DNA of 64,000 nucleotides, from contig JAIYCV010000029.1 in NCBI GenBank assembly GCA_027487845.1, forward strand, positions 1 through 64,000, in the 5' to 3' direction. Positions 40,901-46,278 of the stretch are shown in pieces. The DNA comes from Flammeovirgaceae bacterium (GTDB lineage Bacteria > Bacteroidota > Bacteroidia > Cytophagales > Cyclobacteriaceae). The first letter of the stretch is position 1. Each line of letters starts with the position of its first letter. A program made the translations under genes and the position numbers. The notes beneath the pieces were generated by a model, which saw nothing but the letters and a program-made list of their open reading frames with translations, did no database searches and had not been told where the DNA came from.

Positions 40901-42067
40901 AATCAAAAGCAAATCAATACTGCACCGCTTGGCACGTACACCGTGAAAGCCACTGTGCCTGATCCTGCATTTAGTTTCTGTCCGTCTTTCCCGGCCACCA
41001 TCACGGTAGAGGATGCGCGGGTGTATCCGATACCCATTATAGAACAGATTGCGCCACTGACCTTTTGCGATCCTGCCAAAGCCAATGGTGTGGCGAGGGC
41101 ATCGGTGGCAGGCGAGGTGAGGGGCTACAATTTTGACTGGTACGAAGGCCCTGTTACCACGCCCATCATCTACTCTGGCGCAGAGGCACAAGGCTTAAGG
41201 GCAGTGCTCTACACCGCGAAAGCTACGGACATTGAGTCGGGTTGCTTCGGAACGAAAACCATCACCATAGAAGACAAACAGCGGGTGACACCTCCGCCAA
41301 CGGTAGTGGTGCTGTCGGACAGAACCAGTTGTGTAGTGCCCGATGGTGCGCTCAGTGCGTCTGTGCAAGGCGAAGTGCAGGGCTATACGTTCCGATGGTC
41401 GGATGGCAAAACGGCAAAAGCAACGCCCGATTATGATAAGAGTGAGTTCTATAGAGACTTGGACGTGGGCTTCTACACCACCGTGGCGGTGGAAGATAGT
41501 TCGGGCTGTGTTTCGGCCCCTGCCGTTACAGAAGTAAAGTCAGCGCAAATTCTTCCCGACTTCGATGTGGCAACAAAACCCACCAATTGCGAGCAAAATA
41601 TTGGCGAGGCCAAATACATACCGCTGAACGATGTATTGATATCGAGCATTGTGTGGGACATCGGGGGCATCACTCAAGTGGGTTCTATCTTATCCGAGTT
41701 GCCGAAAGGTACATTTAAGGTAACTGCCACCTCCGATAGGAATTGTGTGCTCACCAAGTCCATCCAAATACTTCCGGAGATTCTCGTCTTCAACGGTGTT
41801 TCTAATAATAACGATGGCCAAAACGAAGTATTTGAGATTGCTTGTATTCAGGATTTTCCGAATAACCAGGTGAAGATTTTTAACCGACAAGGCACCATTG
41901 TTTATCAAGCGAAAGGATATGATAATAGCGATGTTGCGTTTAGAGGTATTTCTAACGAGGGAATAAGTCTGTTAGGTACTGAATTGCCAGAAGGCACGTA
42001 TTTTTATATTATCGATAAAGGAGACGGTTCTACACCAAGGTCGGGATATTTAGAGCTACTGAGATGA
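28937..42067 (+). CDS. Giant T9SS type-B surface protein, SprB-like adhesin
   Basis: A 4,376-aa secreted protein with a signal peptide ending at LSVFAQ. A calcium-loop motif CGDGIDNDGDGLIDCFDGDC comes next, then an FG-GAP/VCBS-type propeller (about 80-480, repeated DxDxDG blades), then dozens of SprB/Ig-like modules. These often begin SCDP or TCNP and contain WYNG, with one or two cysteines each. The last 90 residues (FNGVSNNNDGQNEVFEI to SGYLELLR) are the gliding-motility-associated type-B C-terminal domain, which routes cargo through the type IX secretion system. Downstream PorP/SprF-like genes (4-bp overlap, then 60 bp) are the usual partners of type-B cargo. The likely role is adhesion or gliding at the cell surface. 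The gene holds a G9 tract and recent internal duplications. Confidence 0.9.
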   Translation: MVMREKRKSNVKTNNKLRLFLLTSILFGTLSVFAQESNCGDGIDNDGDGLIDCFDGDCANNATCVNYFIGTDKTCQIPPPKTSLFGMKLAASSANLTAMTLGVVVVGDLDRDGVPDVVTTHQGSKRVYILKGTDLTVQRSFTTIGSPEFFDHSIGNINNDNCAEIFIAELEGTDYYVTSYDCQGNQLWRVKAYDKPYDIGLADFDSDGRVELYYRNEILDARTGTIIVPGSGDWNLVDAGPVAVDVLPGNGLELVLGGEIFTVGLGARTAGAGSLTVAKRFNDLPTLGPITYFPKFNGSYVTSQTSIADFNLDGKLDIVMNGATSSSSTATTTVFFWDVTNNNFKTYQPKQLNGSSWYNGTGRVNLADIDGDGKLNATFVSGSRLFALNDDFSLKWAVTISELTSGFTSTTVFDFNNDGANEIVYRDEANLYIIDGKTGNAFATAVCKSRTANEYPIVVDADADGATEICVTCASNDGTDINVLADNVFGQVRMFKSNLDPWVPARKVWNQHAYFNVNVNDDLTIPRSQQQHQLISASGVAPCRPGQPLNTFLNQSPILDSKACPTYPSPDVAFKGPLTFTTPTCPTANFTVSFTVENVGDLILTGNMPITFYNGDPSKPGAQKLNTQTIVLNQFKPDSLRKVVNMTVVGTGGSFTLFASLNDAGTTTPSPIAQPNTSIIECIYTNNFVSVPIVPTNFKIITEDSDQIKCGSLPANPNGTVQAYKLEGTKVTAGYTFYWFNGATTGSISAAAFTGAQWNGLAAGTYSVFSVNNATGCRSDSEIAIVGTATKAFGATIAVNNPFTNCGTPDGRLTATPTGGAPITDYNYEWYTGAVVGTSPVLSRSNVLSGARGGTYSVLVTDKASNCNTILTATVPDVTVVPTVQVLAANVKPALCNPANSGSASADVGGLTAGFTFRWYNGGAVKPTPDFVGPTYNNLLPGSYTVVASNTATACASNSFTVVVTSTSGITVSSAVTTRQFSCNATTPNGVLTASAVNVSGVPPVGGFTYTWYTGANSVATAVTGQTAAPGTAAQAVLSNIAAGSYTVLATNVETGCSNISTINMTDNRTTPSITSTNVSQSTCNPANGSIRATATGLPGATFNYYWYNGNIGSPTLTQVASNFFEQPAAGAASNYTALVANQYTLVAEDRATKCASNRAIITVGDATNTPTTARINITKVDLTSCDVTKSNARATASVTIGGTYSYRWFMGSDTTSAALPRPLATTAAITNLAAGSYTVKVTNRTSTCFGTKVVSISNNASKPSLALAKSDNSSCDPSVYLGTLKATFASNPNDPTGNLNTYVYTWRQTIGGVGPTTRTETTNQITGLNGGTYSVFVEDKTLNCISDPVSQAINNSPVPPTISVAQTGSTNCPGGDANGRVTLTVFSPNSEAPDQIGYQWYVGKTATGTPISGETSRILERQQGGPNNYFTVLVTSEISSCDNTATVLLQDNSAAPVLTLNTATNTICTPLVSPLNYNGSVSKNRLTDNNRASGDTYTYNWYNGTGTATPYVPTPTTTGQTFSGSTALNNLNGGQQYTVTVLNDRLNCLSNPVTVTVNNNLILPDLSVTSTPNTVCLGTAANGAVQAIVTPVNGSDGYKFSWNSGAITEDPGSSGNNNSAIIGQPAGSYNVVATRNSTGCVKSSTISVADNSALPVLTLATTANTGCAVSTYNGTVTGTNTDVNRRNGQSFTYTLTSTSPVRTAPYDVTASAPNPPTTFGSLNAGSYTVTVRNNTLGCTSNPVTATVADATVLPTITLSSVASTNCDPLLKNGSVTVTSPTTGSTYAWFDGLTTASPVLPSTSTTASALQGGSGRNYTVEVTTTATLCKKTSTLLLADNSSKPIVTLATTTNTVCGAPAAFNGTVRATVTTDTNQKNGHVYSFAWFDGATTASPAIPPPSTSTFPTVTSTLGGRKAGSYTVRVTNTSLGCVANAVTAAVADNITLPVLTTTVFNEQKACAGGNPSGQLLVATTGTGQWEYNWYRGIGTSGAVVSTSGGPVATNQNLTTLTPTGLTSDNYTAQVKDNSTGCTSTKTIFLPDKIAFPVISASNVQPATKCVIANGKMQVDIDLTTITSKTLTKATDYTVFYLREVESPRGVYAKTTDKAGVTTTPTAKIIVKDPAAPAVTQQNPPFDYISFLQDPTLPFNATTNPIEPLITKQLLPGNYTVVVRDGVTNCDSSPITVTILDKTNKLITVNAATEATFCNDNSGRINVDKIEPINNPNNGGLPFVYDYFWFTGGTQNTDFNFFNNTVLPQFLSTTPSGPQNYDVAASGGTPAVPIAPISSVNGQYRGQFGQSVSGADFSLTNVPAGIYTLVIRDDSGCGSVAFYNVPYVNAPTAALTAINSTKCELDYLNPTKSNARIDVSLTSNNIVAGKTDYFFKLYKGLQTDVSGNPLPANQVGGNFGNFTSNLGVPDFRSLTSGTFGPLLGDYIVEITDLSVSPACKLTNAVTLKSIVSKPLITIDNLVPNTACTPGAGDGEVNFTVTQDPAQLSQPVTPPAVQLLPFPLPGTLDYQITNVSPAPVQAYTNSIGSSSTQSKNLKGFYSNTAYTISIIENTSECTADQIVVIPNQPDIPGKIGLDIRPEEFCGVTPAFSNGRVLVTNVTRADNTTPDNITDYTFAYYPVTDPSLASTALYSAVANGTGMGGELFEGDLAKVGLPGSGWIYGASGFGNTQTYYVKATRTSGATGIGCVAPIETAVIKDEHVEPVPVITTLPNTSCDPTAPEGSITIESTTTPGFLSTYSYDFVGTYAPPLFTGEIGTVARTKSLLAAGDYNVVITNELTACKAFPVVTVADSKFPIAITATADVNQVICNPDGSIRVTQVDLDRSAKTSDPSLVPPVVKTFTLSTDLTSNFDFNWFSSAPPVLTTANFGTVGSPLVDSGPATITNEFLSTANYPVVAGTYYVAAKKKTTEGRGCVSPPFLVTLKDVHQDPSVTITTLPNTSCDPTVGEGELKISVTDPLLLSSSYAYTWSPVVSSNGSAVSPANSVSNNGNQLADGDNDYLVGLLEGAYTVKVTSNQTNCFSNATATLNLSKYPVSIVSANSVNQLICNPDGSIQLKEVKLDRRAKALDSVRYLTSAQITTNFDFNWFNTTPPTVTTANFGTVGSPLKDVGLATIVSDVLSKSNFVTMNAGTYYAVGKKKTAEGLGCVSPPIEVKIQDKSIKPQLTFATVSNSACSPVFFDGQLTFAASDSTATTSAPKPYEYSYTWLSNPTDGILTPPSNNFGAVTDINEASATRTNYKEGQYKIRLRNETTGCVLDSARTTIFKNTVPVFVEEVKTIDQLFCSIKSGKSEVTKVTFRDRGGATLTPTTAELTSDFSYQWTDATGTNLVSNIKLDSLSANGAGTYYVTAKRNTGLLPGSGCESAPFRVNIKDNRQYPTVSFSTSPQTICNNLFETYDGKITATPFTSNIKFQVKDPVLSTATTTVFKTDSVKYFAAQDPTYDFVWTTPATPTVTIANATNRTAYTTAAPDVVSEGTYTLVVTNRKNFCSSSPASTVIVDKATPDIAVLDVDVKHQFDCTPFDGSLAINGRDAKYVSLPAMASETYTFDWYNGNYTPGIPASAVPPVPTGSPFASPNSTSASPNAIVSSLGAASYHVVATKKGGKGSGCFSIPYPVVLRDSTQKPAIDTKSIANYACLAALGNGSISATVNDGTTTGTNVIEPNFSFVWAADASGTPIKNGAGVARTDLNNSTVTNLFTGTYFVTATDQASPFRGCVNTVSGVIDFQKTEFTSSFTSVAQMKCPPLEDGSLTVVEITEEVPGLVPSKTYSMATTADRTRFDFEWFDDKSTLLTARANGVHVLGNRVAGNYFVKFTNPLGCTSSNQGGIVLDNTAKPVISLDNFTKPTVCLLPARSGSFQVSADGNLNFSDYTFQWLRGASLTDPEVLADSPDLSGIFFNDPLTYTVKVTNKATRCFSKETYKLAIDTIAIRALASAVPLSNCLSPNGVLFGATADGIGNLYRFDWYNGTTATGTPVYANQKQINTAPLGTYTVKATVPDPAFSFCPSFPATITVEDARVYPIPIIEQIAPLTFCDPAKANGVARASVAGEVRGYNFDWYEGPVTTPIIYSGAEAQGLRAVLYTAKATDIESGCFGTKTITIEDKQRVTPPPTVVVLSDRTSCVVPDGALSASVQGEVQGYTFRWSDGKTAKATPDYDKSEFYRDLDVGFYTTVAVEDSSGCVSAPAVTEVKSAQILPDFDVATKPTNCEQNIGEAKYIPLNDVLISSIVWDIGGITQVGSILSELPKGTFKVTATSDRNCVLTKSIQILPEILVFNGVSNNNDGQNEVFEIACIQDFPNNQVKIFNRQGTIVYQAKGYDNSDVAFRGISNEGISLLGTELPEGTYFYIIDKGDGSTPRSGYLELLR
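37080..38450 (+). repeat. Recent internal duplications in the giant adhesin gene
   Basis: Two successive modules of about 690 bp are closely alike. TTLPNTSCDPT occurs at about 37,085 and 37,765. Inside the modules NFDFNWF with TTANFGTVGSPL occurs at about 37,510 and 38,210, and CNPDGSI at about 37,390 and 38,107. The DNA as well as the protein is similar, so the duplication is recent compared with the other Ig-like modules. It marks a place where the gene can expand or contract by recombination. Confidence 0.75.
38868..38876 (+). repeat. G9 homopolymer inside the giant adhesin gene
   Basis: Nine consecutive G bases encode part of DRGGAT around residue 3311. Such tracts are prone to slipped-strand change. 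A one-base change would remove the last 1,065 residues, including the T9SS sorting domain. Confidence 0.8.
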
Positions 42068-43413
42068 TGAATCAATTACGAATTACGAATTGCAAATTAC
42101 AAGGCTCAATGGGTCAATGGTTAATTGTCCATTATCTCCGGAATAGCTTCCGTTTTCTAAATATTAGCTTGTCTCTCTTATGTTTTAACTTACGTGATCA
42201 AAAAAATAACATCCTGCGTCTGTATTTTAAGTTCTGTTACCAGAAAAATAATTTCCTTCGTCTGTGTTTGAATTTCCTTTCTCTGAAAAAGAGCTTACGT
42301 GTTCTGTATTTTTGTTTCCGTTATCTGAAAAATAGCTTCTATCGCTTATGTTTTAGTTTCCGATACCTGATAAATAGCTTCCTTCGTTCAAGGGATAACC
42401 TCCGCGCCTTAATTACTGGCTACTGTGGACTTATTACTGTGAATAACTGCTGCCATGCTAAGGACTCTCGACTTCGGACTTCGGACTTTCGACTATGGAC
42501 TATCATCTTTCTTCTAACAACCAACTCCCTGGCCCACAGCCAACAAAACATAGTAACAGCGCAGTATCTTTATAATGGATTGCTGATTAACCCTGCTTAT
42601 GCAGGAAGCCACGTTCAGTTAAGCGCTACCCTCACGTATAGAAACCAATGGGTAAATTTCGAGGGAGCACCTGTTACGGCAACGCTTGGTGTACATAGCT
42701 CTTTTTATAAAGGCAAGGTGGGGCTGGGTGCGCTGGTAACCAGCGATCGGATTGGGAGCTACACCAACACTGGTGCTTTCGCTAGCTATGCGTATATTAT
42801 CCAAACTGCTTCGGGTGGCTCGTTCTCTATGGGTGTGCAAGTAGGAGCAAACAATTACAAGGCCGATTTTAGCGCACTAAAGCTGCGAAGTGCTGCCGAC
42901 CCTAGTTTTGTAAACAACAGTGAGATAAAGCCAAATGTGGGTACCGGCATTTTTTATTACGATAAAAAGAAATTCTTCGGCTTGTCTGTTCCCGGCCTGA
43001 TTAGCTATGATAAGTTTTTTAACAATTCGTTGCAGCCGTTGTACATACCAAGGTACTATTATTTGAATGCGGGCGTTAAATTAAGGGTAAATCCACACTC
43101 CGATAGAATAATGCTTACCCCCTCGGTGTTAGTACGAATTCAAGATGGCACTCCGGTGAGTATGGACTTTAACTTAAACTTAATTTTTGATGAGCAGGTG
43201 AGTATAGGTACGTCTTACCGAACCGGAGATGGCATCACCACGTTTGCCAATTTGAGAATAACCGATAAGTTATCCGTGGGCTATTTTTATGATTGGATAA
43301 CAAGTGATGTAAGAAGTTATTCGAGAGGATCGCATGAATTGATGATCAACTTTCGCACACGGATAAAAAAGGTGCACAAAGACCTCGACTGTCCGCATCT
43401 GTTTAGTCACTAG
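42064..43413 (+). CDS. PorP/SprF-family outer-membrane protein (start uncertain)
   Basis: PorP/SprF proteins sit in the outer membrane and assist delivery or anchoring of T9SS type-B cargo. The diagnostic N-terminal box is QYLYNGLLINPAYAGSH, followed by NQWVNFEGAPVTATLGVHS and a barrel-like series of aromatic strands. The frame opens at 42064, overlapping the giant gene's stop by 4 bp, which would give 449 aa. The first 125 residues are Cys/Leu/Phe-rich 14-residue repeats that look like translated intergenic repeat DNA. A GTG at 42439 leads directly into a good signal peptide (RLWTIIFLLTTNSLAHSQ) and gives a normal 324-aa product, so I think that is the functional start. Confidence 0.85.
   Translation: MMNQLRITNCKLQGSMGQWLIVHYLRNSFRFLNISLSLLCFNLRDQKNNILRLYFKFCYQKNNFLRLCLNFLSLKKSLRVLYFCFRYLKNSFYRLCFSFRYLINSFLRSRDNLRALITGYCGLITVNNCCHAKDSRLRTSDFRLWTIIFLLTTNSLAHSQQNIVTAQYLYNGLLINPAYAGSHVQLSATLTYRNQWVNFEGAPVTATLGVHSSFYKGKVGLGALVTSDRIGSYTNTGAFASYAYIIQTASGGSFSMGVQVGANNYKADFSALKLRSAADPSFVNNSEIKPNVGTGIFYYDKKKFFGLSVPGLISYDKFFNNSLQPLYIPRYYYLNAGVKLRVNPHSDRIMLTPSVLVRIQDGTPVSMDFNLNLIFDEQVSIGTSYRTGDGITTFANLRITDKLSVGYFYDWITSDVRSYSRGSHELMINFRTRIKKVHKDLDCPHLFSH
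42130..42405 (+). repeat. Degenerate 42-bp tandem repeats upstream of the porP-like gene
   Basis: About six copies of a 42-bp unit, for example the one at 42311-42352 containing CTGAAAAATAGCTTC and CTTATGTTTTAGTTT. The unit length is a multiple of three, so the frame stays open (RYLKNSFYRLCFSF-like translations), but the content is unlike protein. Two simple-sequence stretches flank it: ATTACGAATT-type at 42075-42100 and GACTTCGGACTT-type at 42465-42500. Confidence 0.75.
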
Positions 43414-43473
43414 TAATGATGGAGAAACGATTGAATTTTAGCATATTGCTACGTGAATAAGACTACATCTTCG

Positions 43474-45252
43474 ATGTCGAAACTCAAGACACACGTTTTA
43501 CTAACGTTTTTATTCTTTTTTTATCTGATAAGTACGCACACTTATTCGCAAGACCTGCAAAACTTCACACAGTTTTACTTTAACCCTTCTTTAATTAATG
43601 CCTCGTTGGTGGGGGTGGAGGGGAGGCCCGCGATGTTTGTTTCTTACCGAAAACAATGGCTCGGACTTACCGGAAGCCCCGCAATTGCCAATTTCAGTAT
43701 TCAAGCCCCGCTACTCAATAGAGTGAATATTGGCTTATCGTTAACGAGTAACAAACAAGGAGTTATTAACACCTCGTCTGCGCTTTTTGCTGGCGGATAT
43801 ACCCTACCCATTTCTGAGAACCAATCTTTTCGGTTTGGATTTTCGGCAGGAATAGCGTCCAATGTGGTAGATTTCGAAGCGCTTGATCCAGCCTTCCGAA
43901 ATTCGGGTGATCCGCTTCTTGGTAACTTAGTTCAAAGTAATTTGCAGACCATTGGCAGTGTGGGGGCATCCTATAATGGACAGACGTTCCATGCGGGCTT
44001 GTCGATCCCCAACTTATTTCAGCCCTCGTATCTAACTACTACCTCTTTTGGGGTTTCTCAATTTAAGCCACTCGAATCAATTCTGATACATGCTAGCAAT
44101 CGGTTTTACTTCAACAATAGCCAAAACATATTTGAGCCTTACCTGATTTACCGATTTAACAATTCGTTGCCTTCGCAAATAGAAGTGGCAGCGCTGGTAC
44201 ATCTTAAAAACTTGGTTCATTTCGGTGCTTCTTACAAGGCCAACTTCGGACTATCTGCGCTGGGAGGTTTCCGGCTGAATAAAGAGATGGCCGTGGGCTT
44301 TTCTTACACTATTCAGAACATCGGTGAGAATCAGCTACCCAATCCTACATTTGAGATACACCTGGGTTACTTGTTTGGCAAACGGAATAAAAAGATACCG
44401 ATCTACTCGTTTGTCAATACGGAGTTAGAAAAGAAGCCGAGAAAAACAGCGCTGGAACTGGCAAATGAAAAGCGCAAAGTAAAGGCAGAACTGGCTAAAA
44501 CCCCCGAACAATACAAGCCTTCTTCGGGAGCTCCTGCTCCTCGCTACCAACGAACTGAAATGGAGGTGTCATCGGAAACAGACGACAAAAAACCCGTGGT
44601 AGTTGCCAAAGGCACACCAGAAAAGAAGCCTGTGGAAACTAAGAAACCAGGGCCGGCTGAAAAGAAAGCAGCACCCGCGGCAGCTCAAAAAAGTACTCCT
44701 CCGCAGAAGGCAAGTGAACAAAAGAAAACCGATGGGCTAGGTGAAAACCCTACCCTTGAGGAGGTAGTGGCGCATAGACAGAATCAGTTGATAAAAGGCG
44801 TTCCTAAAAGTGTGGCGAAAGATTTGAAAATTGTTCCCACAACACGCATTGTATTGGATTCCGTAAGTCAGCACAAGGAAGAACAAGATCGGCTACAGCG
44901 ATTGGAAGTCCACGCGGCAGATCCGGATATAGAACACAAAGACGAGAAAGGTACTCATCCACATGAAGAGCGTCACGAGTTTGCTAAACGAGGAACGCAT
45001 AATTCGGAGATGAACCTGGGAGATTACGTAATTGCAGGGGTATTCAACTCAGAAGCAAATGCTAAAAAGTACAGTGATGGATTGAGGAAGTTGGGCTTTA
45101 TAGATGCGGATTATGGATTCTTATCCGCGCACAATCACTGGTATGTGCACATCTCCGAATCGAACGATATCACCATAGCTCGGGCCGATCGAGATAAGTT
45201 CCGGAAAATGGCCATCTTCAAAGAGTCTTGGTTACTTACCGTTCATCCGTAA
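43474..45252 (+). CDS. PorP/SprF-family protein fused to a SPOR-like domain
   Basis: I choose the ATG at 43474 (MSKLKTHVLLTFLFFFYLIS) over a GTG at 43453 because it fits a signal peptide ending HTYSQ. The 592-aa product has a PorP/SprF barrel (about 20-310) with FTQFYFNPSLINASLVG and YRKQWLGLTGSPAIANFS. A lysine/alanine/proline linker (about 320-430) and an acidic, His-rich segment follow. The C-terminus (GDYVIAGVFNSEANAKKY to WYVHISESND) resembles a SPOR fold, a domain known to bind peptidoglycan. The fusion would tie an outer-membrane T9SS accessory protein to the cell wall. It lies 60 bp after the first porP-like gene. Confidence 0.85.
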   Translation: MSKLKTHVLLTFLFFFYLISTHTYSQDLQNFTQFYFNPSLINASLVGVEGRPAMFVSYRKQWLGLTGSPAIANFSIQAPLLNRVNIGLSLTSNKQGVINTSSALFAGGYTLPISENQSFRFGFSAGIASNVVDFEALDPAFRNSGDPLLGNLVQSNLQTIGSVGASYNGQTFHAGLSIPNLFQPSYLTTTSFGVSQFKPLESILIHASNRFYFNNSQNIFEPYLIYRFNNSLPSQIEVAALVHLKNLVHFGASYKANFGLSALGGFRLNKEMAVGFSYTIQNIGENQLPNPTFEIHLGYLFGKRNKKIPIYSFVNTELEKKPRKTALELANEKRKVKAELAKTPEQYKPSSGAPAPRYQRTEMEVSSETDDKKPVVVAKGTPEKKPVETKKPGPAEKKAAPAAAQKSTPPQKASEQKKTDGLGENPTLEEVVAHRQNQLIKGVPKSVAKDLKIVPTTRIVLDSVSQHKEEQDRLQRLEVHAADPDIEHKDEKGTHPHEERHEFAKRGTHNSEMNLGDYVIAGVFNSEANAKKYSDGLRKLGFIDADYGFLSAHNHWYVHISESNDITIARADRDKFRKMAIFKESWLLTVHP

Positions 45253-45324
45253 GTGGTTGTCCTAGCGAGTACTTTCGCAGTGACTTCCCAGCATTACTCG
45301 TTTCTGTACTAAACGGCTCGCCTT

Positions 45325-46155
45325 TCAATTGCCAATTTTAACCGATGTCATCGTTAATGAACCGCCAACGGCTTTATCATTAAAAAAAGAAACATCGTCA
45401 TTTTTTCCTTGAAGTGCCAACGAATAAATCAAGGGTAAATAATGCTCGGGAGTGGGTATGGCCATCATGGCTTCCTTGCCCAGCTTTTCATATTGAATCA
45501 GGCGGCCGTGCTCTTTGTTTACAATCAGGGTTTTGAAGGTAGAATTCATCTCGTTAGCCCAGTCATAGCCGAGTTCACTCTTAATCATCTCCCACGACAT
45601 CAACCGAAGGTTATGCACCATGTTTCCGCTACCAATAATGAGTACTCCCTTTTTTCTTAACGCGATTAATTCTTTTGCCAAGTCATAGTGGTATTGGGGC
45701 GCTTTTGTATAGTCAATGCTAAGCTGCAGCACAGGAATTTTTGCTTCGGGGTACATATGCCTTAAAACAGTCCAGGTGCCATGGTCTAGCCCCCAATCGT
45801 GCGCAAGGTCAATAGTGGCGGTGTGAACCATGGAGGCGGTCTCTTCTGCAAGAGATGGGCTTCCTGGGGCGGGGTATTGAACGGAAAACAATTCTTTTGG
45901 AAAGCCACCGAAGTCATGTATGGTTTCGGGATGGTCCATGGCCGTAATGTGAGTGCCTCTCGTAAACCAGTGTGCCGATACAACAATTACGGCAGTTGGC
46001 ACTGGTATTTCTTTGGCAAGCCCCTTCCAGCGTTGGCTAAAGTCATTGTCTTCTATGCCGTTCATAGGCGAGCCATGTCCAATGAAAAGTGCAGGCATAG
46101 TATAATCGAGTAGTGGAAGTGTCTGATTGAAATTTCTGAAGTCGTGTGTTGTCAT
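45325..46155 (-). CDS. DODA-type extradiol dioxygenase (YgiD-like)
   Basis: A 276-aa class III ring-cleaving dioxygenase-like protein of the LigB/4,5-DOPA dioxygenase family. Likely metal-binding histidines are in LFIGHGSPMNGI, VVSAHWFTRG and IGSGNMVHNLR. YPAPGSPSLAEE and DHGTWTVLRHMYP are also conserved. Bacterial YgiD-like enzymes open catechol rings, but the natural substrate is rarely known. It is a single gene, facing the porP-like gene at its 3' end and lying downstream of the giant YDG gene's terminator. Confidence 0.88.
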   Translation of the reverse strand: MTTHDFRNFNQTLPLLDYTMPALFIGHGSPMNGIEDNDFSQRWKGLAKEIPVPTAVIVVSAHWFTRGTHITAMDHPETIHDFGGFPKELFSVQYPAPGSPSLAEETASMVHTATIDLAHDWGLDHGTWTVLRHMYPEAKIPVLQLSIDYTKAPQYHYDLAKELIALRKKGVLIIGSGNMVHNLRLMSWEMIKSELGYDWANEMNSTFKTLIVNKEHGRLIQYEKLGKEAMMAIPTPEHYLPLIYSLALQGKNDDVSFFNDKAVGGSLTMTSVKIGN

Positions 46156-46221
46156 GGATGGAATGTTAGCGGCATGAATGGAAGAAACACTTTTTTAGTT
46201 GTGAAAGTTCTTGTGGCAAAC

Positions 46222-46255
46222 AAAAAAAGCCCCAAGGGCTGCTTGGGGCTTTTTT
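46222..46255 (-). terminator. Rho-independent terminator of the giant YDG operon
   Basis: AGCCCCAAG (46228-46236) pairs with CTTGGGGCT (46242-46250), flanked by an A-run and a T-run, so it can stop transcription in both directions. It starts 23 bp past the giant gene's stop codon. Confidence 0.9.
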
Positions 46256-46278
46256 ATTCGCAGAGAATCTGATTGTCT

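Noticed and set aside
42130..42405. 42-bp repeats as a CRISPR array
   Set aside because: The repeats are degenerate and directly adjacent, with no unique spacers and no cas genes nearby.
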